This document shows positions 56,482-64,000 of a DNA stretch of 64,000 nucleotides, piece by piece. Source of the DNA: Tolypocladium sp. Sup5 PDA-1 (taxonomy: Eukaryota > Ascomycota > Sordariomycetes > Hypocreales > Ophiocordycipitaceae); NCBI GenBank assembly GCA_000750105.3, contig JPHH03000007.1, positions 620,001 through 684,000 of the forward strand, in the 5' to 3' direction. The notes under the pieces were generated by a model, which was given only the letters and a program-made list of their open reading frames with translations, did no database searches and had not been told where the DNA came from. The position numbers and the translations under genes were made by a program. Position 1 is the stretch's first letter. Each line of letters opens with the position of its first letter.

Positions 56482-58052
56482 CTAACTGACAACGCCTTGC
56501 TTCTTCAGGCCCGCAATGTCGGATTCGGTGAGGCCCAGGTGCTCGGTCAGCACCTCGTCGGTGTGCTGGCCCAGCATGGGAGGGACGGAGCGGATGGTGG
56601 GCTGGCTCCCCGAGAACTTGACTGGCGTGTTGACCATCTTGATGGGACCGCAGGCTTCGTGCTCCATCTCGACGACCATGTTGCGCGCCTTTGTGTGCTC
56701 GTGGTTGAGGGTGTCCTGGACGTCGTTGACGGCGGCGTACGGCATGCCGCTGCCTTCGAACGTCTCCAGCCACTCCTGCGTCGTCTTTTGCTGCGAGACG
56801 GCTTCAATCTCGGCCTCGAGCTCCACGCGGTTGGCAACTCTGTCGGCGTTTGTCTTGAACTTGGCGTCGTCTTTCCACTGCGGTCGGCTGAGCCCGTCGC
56901 ACAACACACCAAACAGGCGGTCGTTGCCGCCTCCGAACAGGATGTCTCCGTCCTTGGTCTTGAAGGACCGATAAGGGACAATGGATGCTTAAGGTGGGTG
57001 AGCAATCGGTCGGTGGCGGGCATTGGCTGGACGCGACGGTACTTACGGTGCGCTGTGCCCCATCGGCCTGTATCTCGCTTGCCGCTGATCAGACAGCTGC
57101 TGGCAATGTTTGCCAAAGTGGCCGTTTGACAGTCGCTCAGCGCGACGTCAATGTGCTGGCCCTTGCCGGTCTTGGCCCTCCCCAGCAGCGCGGCCATGAT
57201 GCTGTTGCTGGTGTAGAGGCCAGTGGTGAGATCGGTGACGGCCACGCCAACCTTGACAGGGGGGCCGTCTCGGGAACCGGTGATGTGCATGAGGCCAAAC
57301 TCGGCCTCGACCATGACGTCGTAGCCGGCGCGGTTGGAGTACGGCCCCGTCTGGCCGTACCCGGTGATGGAGGCGTAGATGAGACCTGGGTTGATCTTGC
57401 GGAGGGTTTCGTAGTCCATGGAATACTTTTTCAGGGTCCCCGGGAGGTAGTTTTCGACGAGGATGTCGCACTTGGCGACGAGCTTGTGGAGGATGTCGAC
57501 ACCTTGCTTGTGCTGAAAGGAGAGGCCGAGAGACTTTTTGTTGCGATTTGCCTGGAATCATGGTGAGATGGGTCCACGGCAATTTCAGATCAAGTACAGG
57601 TAGGTGAACTGCATACCCCCAGGAAGTACGCGGCCTCGCCAGGACCCGTGACGCCGGAGTCTGGCTTGTACTTGGCGTAGGGCGGCCCCCATGCCCTGGT
57701 GTCATCTCCGCGAACGGGATGCTCAATCTTGATGACGTCGGCCCTGCAGTGAATCAATCAGTCAGACAGTCCGTAGCAGGTAGAAAGTGGCAAGCACAAG
57801 CCTACCCAAGGTCGCCCAGAATCTGCGTGCAGTATGGCTGGTGCGACGTGTCAGCTGACGTTGCGCTGCTGGTGAGGTGGTGCAGCCGCGGCGACTTACA
57901 CCGGCCAGCACGCGGGTCATGTCCAGCACCCGATACCCGTCGAGGGGCAGCGCGCCGCCGCTCGCGGGGGTGGAGTAGCGACGGAGGCCAGTTGCTACGT
58001 GGGACCAGCGGGCTGCAGGCCCGGGGCGCATGCATCTCGCAATGGCAGACAT
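56482..58052 (-). CDS. Mitochondrial class III (CaiB/BaiF) acyl-CoA transferase, SUGCT-like
   Basis: Five exons: complement(57900-58052), (57806-57837), (57617-57743), (57047-57551) and (56482-56987), 440 aa. The second exon is only 32 nt. The joins give VLAG-PYCTQILGDLG-ADVIKIEHP, YFLG-ANRNKKSL and GTAH-P-SIVPYRSF, all family-typical. An Arg-rich presequence (MSAIARCMRPGPAARWSHVA, then LRRYS) indicates mitochondria. Core motifs are LPLDGYRVLDMTRVLAG, DILVENYLPGTL, SITGYGQTGPYSNRAGYD and VAVTDLTTGLY, the last holding the likely catalytic aspartate (inferred by analogy). The closest human relative by layout is SUGCT (succinyl-CoA:glutarate-CoA transferase). The acyl donor and acceptor here are unknown. 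The donor after exon 2 is a weak GTAGGC. Confidence 0.93.
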
Positions 58053-58195
58053 GGCCGCCTGTGCTTTCGAGCTGACGGACGATGTTGGTTGGGATGGACG
58101 GATGAAGGTCGGGTGTGTCAAGGAGAGGGAGGACGGCATCGGCGGTGGACGGGGCGGAATCGGGGGCAGCTGCGCCAGTGGAGCTCGGCACACGC

Positions 58196-58211
58196 TACTC
58201 CGTACTCCGTA
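58196..58211. repeat. Overlapping TACTCCGTA motifs
   Basis: Two copies of TACTCCGTA overlap by two bases, the reverse complement of the TACGGAGTA motif found in other intergenic regions. They lie about 150 nt upstream of the CoA-transferase start. Confidence 0.8.
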
Positions 58212-58500
58212 AGGTACTGTAAGTTACGGGGGAGTCTGGAGTCTGGACTGGCCCGACTGGGCAATTTACGGCGCTGCTGTGCCCTGGCAAGCCTGTGCCG
58301 CTGCACCCCGCGGGGGCCGGTTTTACGCGGCTGACGGTAGGTGCCTTGGTCGCCTGAGGCCCGCGCAGCCAATCACGGCGGCGGGCAGCAGCCGAAACAT
58401 GGGGGAGGCGTTCTACCGTTCCGAAAGACGGCTATCTCGACCTCAGCTTCACTGCCCCCAGACGGATCTGGATTCTTCAACGCATGCAAGCGCAACCAAC

Positions 58501-58530
58501 GCCTGCAACGCCTGCAATGCCTGCAATGCC
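58501..58530. repeat. 9-bp tandem repeat (GCCTGCAAY), three copies
   Basis: GCCTGCAAC is followed by two GCCTGCAAT units and a partial GCC, in intergenic DNA. Confidence 0.8.
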
Positions 58531-59290
58531 ATAATTGGCACCTCGACGCCCCTCCCCTTCTCGGCGTCACAGGCGCAGCGCGTGCAGCAGCCGATGCAAC
58601 GGCCCCAAGGCGCGCGGCTGCGTCACGGCCCGCACTCGCTTGGGGCCGCGGGCTGTGCCGACGCTGCCGACCACTCACGGGGGCTCGTTTGGTCCCGTCC
58701 CGGTGACGAATGGCAGGGCATAGCCATGTGCAAGACACCATCATGGACTGCCTCTCTCCAGCTGCACTGCGACGCTGTGGTCTGCTATTTGGGGGCTGTT
58801 GCCGCTGCCCTCCCTCGGCCAGTTCCTCATGCGGCCCCGTTCGCCTCCAATGCCCTCCATCATGAGTCCAGGACCATGGTCGGGGCTCGTTCGCACTAAG
58901 CTGTGCCTCATGCGAGGGCGGGTAGACGCCTAGACGGGTCGCGGGACGGACTAGATGCTCGCGCCCCTCGGACCACCAATGGCCGACTTGAATAGTCTTG
59001 CGTCCAAGTGTGTTGGTTCGTGAGGTTGTTCGGAGTACGGATACACAAGTTAGTGTCTATTGTTGGCGTCGGTGAGTTTGCTGCTACATGCCGCTCGGCC
59101 CCAGCAGGGCGGCCCACGGGTCGCATGCCGTCGTTGCATTGCGCGACGCAGGCAGTCACCCTGCTTGAGTGAGTACATAAGAATGGCATCGGGCACCCTT
59201 CGCTTGACGCTGACCCGCCATCCTCAAGCTTCCTGCTCCTTGTGCGCTTTGCCTGCTGTATATCATATCGCGCAACCCCTAGCATCTCCC

Positions 59291-60016
59291 ATGGCGCCCA
59301 CGAAGAGAGCCGATGAGACCGCCCCCGGTGGCACACCTCCGGAGACGGGTATTAGCAACAAAGTCTGGGTCATCCTCGCCATCGTCTTTGCCGGCGTGTG
59401 TGTCCTGGGCATCGCCGCGGGCCTCATTGCCAAATGGTATAAGAAGAGGCGACAGTACCACGAAGTCGCCGAAAAGGACAGCCCAACCATATCAGAAACC
59501 CTGTCTAAGCGGAAGACGTCATCGACGTTCGGATCAGACGACGGCGACGAAGACCACCAAGAGCTTCAGAGGCAGCAAATCATCAGCAAGTCGCTGGCCA
59601 GTCGCGTGTCGTCGCGCGAAAGCATGCGGCCGTCGTGCGAAACCTTCTGCGCAACTCAACCACACGGGACCGGGGCTTGCTCCTCGGCAGAAGCCTGCGC
59701 CCAGGACAGGGACAATGGCGAAAGTGTTACACCACTCGAAAGCCCCAGCGGACTTGTGAATGACTGGAAGCGGTGGGAGGCAAAGCTTCGCCAGGACAAG
59801 ACGAGATCGCTCACCCACCATCCTGGCATCGATGGCGGCCTGCGTCCGTTGCACGACCAGACCGCTCCCGTGCTTCCGACAGCATACGTACCAGCTCGTC
59901 GGCCACTGACATTTCCCACGGGCACGACCGATTGCTCGTCCACATCGCCCAATAACGGGCAAACATACCGCTTATACTCCCCGCCTCCACGAACTGGCGA
60001 GACGGAAGATGTATGA
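59291..60016 (+). CDS. Single-pass membrane protein of unknown function
   Basis: An intronless 241-aa frame from ATG at 59291. A short N-terminal segment (MAPTKRADETAPGGTPPETG) precedes one strong transmembrane helix, VWVILAIVFAGVCVLGIAAG, ending in a basic stop-transfer KWYKKRR. The remaining 190 residues are hydrophilic and probably cytosolic, with Ser/Thr-rich potential phosphorylation stretches and SGLVNDWKRWEAKLRQDK. There is no signal peptide, so a signal-anchor with a short lumenal/extracellular N-terminus is likely. No family was recognised. The frame is open upstream, and an alternative ATG exists at 59183. Confidence 0.7.
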   Translation: MAPTKRADETAPGGTPPETGISNKVWVILAIVFAGVCVLGIAAGLIAKWYKKRRQYHEVAEKDSPTISETLSKRKTSSTFGSDDGDEDHQELQRQQIISKSLASRVSSRESMRPSCETFCATQPHGTGACSSAEACAQDRDNGESVTPLESPSGLVNDWKRWEAKLRQDKTRSLTHHPGIDGGLRPLHDQTAPVLPTAYVPARRPLTFPTGTTDCSSTSPNNGQTYRLYSPPPRTGETEDV

Positions 60017-60154
60017 GTAGGGGAAAGGAAGATATGTATCGTGATCGCGCAGTCGTCATTTTATCCGTCCAAGGATGGAGCTGGTCAGGCAAAAATTTCT
60101 GTATTGTTTGTGTACATAGACACGAGTTTGTATCAATAGCCAGAGTAAAACCTT

Positions 60155-61448
60155 TTACGCACCAATCTCGTTGGTCACGTCCACGAACGCCTGCCACTGT
60201 TTCCAGGCCTCGCCGCTTGTGATTGCCCACTTTGCTCTCCGCACGCCCTCTTTCCAGCGTTGGCCGGCAGGGCCGCGTTCCGTCATGACCTTTCCATCGT
60301 CGCCGTGCCCCATGTCGCTAGTGTCTGCCTCGCAAATGCCCGACACCACGAACAGCGCCGCCGTGTTGATCAGCACAAAGTCGATGAGGGGATCATCCTC
60401 GGGGAGCTCTCCGCACATGATGCGCCTCAAGATCTCGGCATTCTCAGCCGGCTCCTTGCCCCCCGACACTTCGCTCAGCGGGTGGGCCTTGACCCCGAAA
60501 TCAGCTGGCGTAATCTTGAAGTGCTCGACCTCGACCTCGCCACCTGGGCTCTTCTCCTTCAGTATCCAACAGAGCGTTGGGCCTGCGCAGCTGATCTCGT
60601 CCAACTCCTCCTCCCCGCAGACGATCATGGCCTTTCGGCAACCGGATCTTCTCAGGGAGTCGGCAAAGGCAGGGCCGAGATCTCTTCTTCCGACGCCGAT
60701 AACCCGTGCTTCCAGGACGTCCTCCACCGGGTTTGCCAGGGGACCCAGGTTGTTGAAGATGGTCCTCCACGGCAGCTGCTTGCGGATGGGCGCCACATAG
60801 CGCATGCCGGTGTGGAACACAGGGGCGAACAGGAAGCTGTAGTTTGTAGCCGAGTAGACCTTTACCAGCGTGTCCGGCTTCACCGCGCTGATGATGGGTG
60901 CCCGCGGCTTCATGCAGTTAACCAAGTCGGCACTGCCTGACTTGGACGTACTGGCCTTGTTGCCATGCTTGGAGACCAAAAGCAATGACGCGGCAAGAAT
61001 GGACGAAGTAGTGCTGATGTTGAAGGTGTTATGGGAATCGCCTCCTGTGCCCACGATATCACACTGCCAAATAGGTCAGATCCGTGCCCGTTTGTAAGGC
61101 GTATACCAGGCATCTTACCAGTCCGCCTCTGTAATTGCCTTCTTTTCTACCCCGACGTTCAAGCACGGCGCTCAGTTCCTTTACAGGTATCGGTGCCGCA
61201 GCACGCATCATCGCACTGGCGCACGTCGATAGCACATCTGCGCGATAGTCCATCTTGGTGAAATGCAGCGCCATTAGCAACGATGCCGTCTGGGCCTCTG
61301 TGACCTGGTTCGTGAAGAAGTGGGAGATGGCTTCCGCAATCTCGTCCGGGGTGACCTCTGCATTGACGGGCCAGAGCTTGGTCAACAGCGGCTTGATATC
61401 GACGGGAGGAAGGCCATCCCGCCCGGAGCCGATTGCTTGAGATGCCAT
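60155..61448 (-). CDS. TRP4: Anthranilate phosphoribosyltransferase (Trp4/TrpD)
   Basis: Exons complement(61119-61448) and complement(60155-61063) encode 412 aa; the 55-nt intron has GTAAGA and GGCAG ends and the junction reads YRGGL-CDIVGTGGD. The N-terminal helical domain (IAEAISHFFTNQVTEAQTAS) is followed by the phosphoribosyl-diphosphate site GTGGDSHNTFNIST, then KHGNKASTSKSGSADL, and the anthranilate/dimer region RTIFNNLGPLANPV. The end carries NTAALFVVSG and WKQWQAFVDVTNEIG. The enzyme joins anthranilate to PRPP in tryptophan synthesis. It diverges from TFIIB. Confidence 0.97.
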
Positions 61449-62558
61449 TGTCGCGGGTTATCAAGAGAAGGAGCGCGGTGGTGAAGCGGGAGATGGCAAG
61501 AACGGCTTGTCGAGCAGACGGGTGGCTCAGGGACCTGGTTTTACTGCCCAATTGATCACTGTCAAGGCGTCCATTGTGACTCAAGGCCACACAACAGTGG
61601 CTGCTCCCAATGCACCATCTGGAAGCGGCACTTTCTGGTGGAGAGCGCAGCATCTGCTCATAATTGGCCGATCTCGGATGCACGTGGAGCGAACCGGCAG
61701 CCGATTCGGATTACCAATTATCCGAAACGGCCGACTCTGCGATTACTCAGCCACGCCAGAAGGTTCACCCAGCCAGCCAAGGCAGGGCTGCACAAAGCCT
61801 CCTCGTCTGCCTCAGCCATTCGCCCCCAAACCTCTCCTCAACAACCTCCCTTCACGTCACTCTCTTGCCGCCAGAAGTCGGTCTGCACTCGCTTTCACCT
61901 CGTCTCAGCGCTGTTTTCACTGCCGTCGAGCGATCGCGACGACCACTTCGAGCCGACTATTCGCTGATCTGAGTTTCTCGCAACCTCAGACGCCTTCACT
62001 GGTCCAGAACGGTCGGCCGGCAGAAGTTTGACTTTTCCCTCCTTTGCCCTCCGTGCCCAGCATCACGAGATCTGACCTTGGCATCAAGGCGCACACAGCA
62101 GAGCGCAAGCGGAGCGGCGCACATCCACAGCGCGGAATCGGTCGCTTTCGCTCCCTCCGTCGCAACGCCTGCGATTAGCTAGTAACAAAAGACTGTTCTC
62201 GTTCTCGACGCCTCGCGCCACTCGCCAGCGTAAAGTCAAAGACAGAGGCGATCTCATCTGTCGGCGCGAATCCAAAACAAGCCTCTCATTTCGTTTTTCA
62301 TCGTCACCGCGCGGTGACGCACGAAACCCAGAGCCCTTAAGCCTTCAGACCGCCAAAGTGCATTCGCCACTCCTCGTCCAGCTCCACCACGATCGTCTTT
62401 GGTTCAACGACCTCAAGACCGACGCGCCTCCCACAGCGCGGAAGACAGTAGCGAAGAAGAGACATCAGCTTCAAAGGCGAAGGAAGGAGGCTAAACGAGC
62501 ACGAAAAGTCTTTGACGAAGTGACCAACATCTACACGGCGCAGCGTTACGAGCCCAAG
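61449..62558. other. Divergent promoter between TRP4 and TFIIB genes
   Basis: 1.1 kb. The frame of TFIIB is open upstream to 62358 but lacks family similarity there, so it is read as leader. No other gene is supported. Confidence 0.55.
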
Positions 62559-63602
62559 ATGATCTCCCCAGGAGGAGACGGAAGCGCGAGCGGGTTTCAA
62601 GAGGACCTGAACAATGTTCTCTGTTGCCCAGACTGCAAGGAGATACCGCCCAATCTCATCGAGGAGTTCTCGAGCGGCGACATGGTCTGCCAAAGCTGCG
62701 GCGTTGTCGTCGGTACCCGGATCATCGACACCCGATCTGAGTGGCGTACCTTTGCGAATGATGACCACGGCGGCGATGACCCCAGCCGTGTCGGTGGACC
62801 GCAGGACGAGTTTGTCGAAGGACAACAGCTGGCCACGACCGTTGCCTTTTCCGAGTCCAAGGCACATAAGGCACTGTCCCGGACGCAGAACAACGCCAAC
62901 CAAGACAAGGCACAGAAGGGGCTCATGCAGGCTTACAAGGAGATCGTTTCCCTGTGCGAGGCTATTAACATGGGCCAGAACGTCTCCAACGCGGCCAAGC
63001 ACATCTTCAAGCTCGTCGACAAGTACAAGTTCATGAAGGGAAAGCCGCAGGAGGCGGTCATTGCCGGCTGCATCTTCATAGCCTGCCGACAGAACAACGT
63101 CCCGCGAACCTTTCGAGAGATTTTCAACTTGACCAGTGTGAGCAAGAAGGAAGTGGGCAGGGTCTTCAAGCAGCTCCAAAAGTTCCTCCAGAAGCTGCAG
63201 GATACCGAGGGCGAAGGTGCGACGGGACTGAACACCGTCACCAACTACGAGAACACGTCTGTCGGCGCGGAAGACCTCTGCGGCCGCTACGTGTCACAGC
63301 TCGGGTTCAAGAACCAGCAGAAGATCTCCAAGATCTCCCGGGATCTTGCCGAGAAGGCAAACGACATCTCGGCCCTGGCTGGACGGTCACCCCTTTCTGT
63401 TGCCGCCGCGTGCATTTACATGGCATGCCATCTTGTCGGGGAACCTCGATCGTCCATGCCGATTGCGAAACAGGCGGGAGTAAGCGACGGGACTGTCAAG
63501 ACGGCGTACAAGCACCTCTTCGCAGCCCGTGAACAGCTTATCAAAAAGGAGTGGCTGGAAGACGGCATAACTATGGACAGCATCCCGCAGGTGCAGGCGT
63601 AA
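62559..63602 (+). CDS. SUA7: Transcription initiation factor IIB (TFIIB)
   Basis: An intronless frame of 347 aa from ATG at 62559, near the yeast length of 345. The zinc ribbon is CCPDCKEIPPN ... DMVCQSCGVVVG, followed by the B-reader block IIDTRSEWRTFAND. Two cyclin folds follow, the first with AVIAGCIFIACRQNNVPRTF and FKQLQKFLQKL, the second with LAGRSPLSVAAACIYMACHL and GVSDGTVKTAYKHL. TFIIB bridges TBP-DNA and RNA polymerase II and sets the start site. The 67 in-frame codons upstream of the ATG are very basic and do not resemble TFIIB, so they are taken as 5' UTR. Confidence 0.97.
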   Translation: MISPGGDGSASGFQEDLNNVLCCPDCKEIPPNLIEEFSSGDMVCQSCGVVVGTRIIDTRSEWRTFANDDHGGDDPSRVGGPQDEFVEGQQLATTVAFSESKAHKALSRTQNNANQDKAQKGLMQAYKEIVSLCEAINMGQNVSNAAKHIFKLVDKYKFMKGKPQEAVIAGCIFIACRQNNVPRTFREIFNLTSVSKKEVGRVFKQLQKFLQKLQDTEGEGATGLNTVTNYENTSVGAEDLCGRYVSQLGFKNQQKISKISRDLAEKANDISALAGRSPLSVAAACIYMACHLVGEPRSSMPIAKQAGVSDGTVKTAYKHLFAAREQLIKKEWLEDGITMDSIPQVQA

Positions 63603-64000
63603 AGGGGCAACGCAACAGGGTTCACTCTGGGGGCAGGCCTCTAGCGCCTATGTGTGGTGGTGGGGCCTCTTATGGCTCCATCGTGGCATCTTGACGAGAA
63701 TCGGTCTCCTGATCATACACGAAGGTTTCTTCCGCACCGAGCATGATGACTCACGGCGTTTTGGCGAAGGCAGACTTGGCCGTTCACAGTTGGGTCCAGG
63801 GGGCAAGTTATCATGTTTATTTCTGCACGTTGGCCGAGGGAGACACAAAGAGCTTAGATTGGGATATTAGCGGAAGCTCTCATAGAATGAGATTGATGTG
63901 TTGCAGCATCTCAAGCCTGAAGCCCGCCATCATGCAACATGGACGTTGAAGTAGTCTCGTCTCCACTCCCACCGAGACCCGTAGGCTGCTCTGACAGTCA
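63603..64000. other. TFIIB 3' flank to window end
   Basis: No supported coding frame; presumably 3' UTR and intergenic DNA. Confidence 0.6.

Larger units (their letters stand above)
58053..59290. other. Divergent intergenic region, no supported gene
   Basis: Contains overlapping TACTCCGTA motifs (58196-58211) and a 9-mer repeat GCCTGCAAC/T (58501-58530). Frames here are low-complexity and lack gene signals. Confidence 0.6.

Noticed and set aside
62358..62558. N-terminal extension of TFIIB by 67 codons
   Set aside because: Very basic, unlike any TFIIB N-terminus, while the ATG at 62559 gives the family's usual length.
1..64000. Search for transposons, CRISPR arrays, rRNA and biosynthetic gene clusters
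   Set aside because: No transposase, reverse transcriptase, long terminal or direct repeats, polyketide or peptide synthetase genes, or 5S-like sequence was recognised. The only RNA genes seen are the two tRNA-Glu copies.

Overview
This window is nuclear DNA of a filamentous ascomycete, most likely Sordariomycetes and possibly Hypocreales. The evidence is the GC-rich sequence, short introns (about 50-72 nt) with GT...CTAAC/CTGAC...AG signals, and a gene set typical of Pezizomycotina: Zn2Cys6 and C2H2 regulators, GH47 mannosidase, GT69 mannosyltransferase, Pmt4-type O-mannosyltransferase, two-domain Vps10 and Atg10. Most introns were placed by joining reading frames at consensus splice sites with matching phase. 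The order or species cannot be fixed from sequence alone.

Layout. 1-2086: 3' part of a Zn2Cys6-type transcription factor (+). 5694-9452: large disordered conserved protein with a 1.45 kb intron (+). 11075-15670: Vps10 sorting receptor (-). 17821-19679: NTF2-like domain protein with a duplicated C-terminal module (+). 20402-22340: amino-acid permease (-). 23925-26151: class I alpha-1,2-mannosidase (-). 26728-27584: Atg10 (+), tail-to-tail with a U2B''/U1A-type snRNP protein (27646-28362, -). 28768-29982: Arp2/3 subunit ARPC1 (+). 30265-30966: RidA/Mmf1 (-) with a 14-nt microexon. 32110-34557: Pmt4-like O-mannosyltransferase (+). 35234-36584: GT69 mannosyltransferase (+). 36727-37899: orphan protein (-). 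41304-43658: C2H2 regulator (+). 44729-45013: two tRNA-Glu(CTC) genes (-). 45445-46265: secreted SGNH/GDSL hydrolase (-). 47161-48972: ASNSD1-like asparagine synthetase-domain protein (+). 52928-53962: secreted Val/Asp-repeat Cys-rich protein (+). 54661-56132: PHD-finger protein (-). 56482-58052: mitochondrial class III CoA-transferase (-). 59291-60016: single-pass membrane protein (+). 60155-61448: anthranilate phosphoribosyltransferase (-). 62559-63602: TFIIB (+).

Most of these are housekeeping genes (secretory-pathway glycosylation and sorting, autophagy, splicing, actin nucleation, tryptophan synthesis, transcription). Four act on the secretory route (Vps10, GH47, Pmt4, GT69), but they are dispersed and not co-oriented, so I see no cluster or operon-like system, and no transposon, CRISPR array or biosynthetic gene cluster. 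The unusual material is smaller in scale: an 81-codon hydrophobic-tailed extension in frame behind the stop of the SGNH hydrolase; identical tandem tRNA-Glu genes of which only one has an intron; a 14-nt microexon; stop-free introns of length 3n; a Val-Asp repeat secreted protein; a perfect 35-nt hairpin; and a short TACGGA(C/G)TA motif scattered through intergenic DNA.
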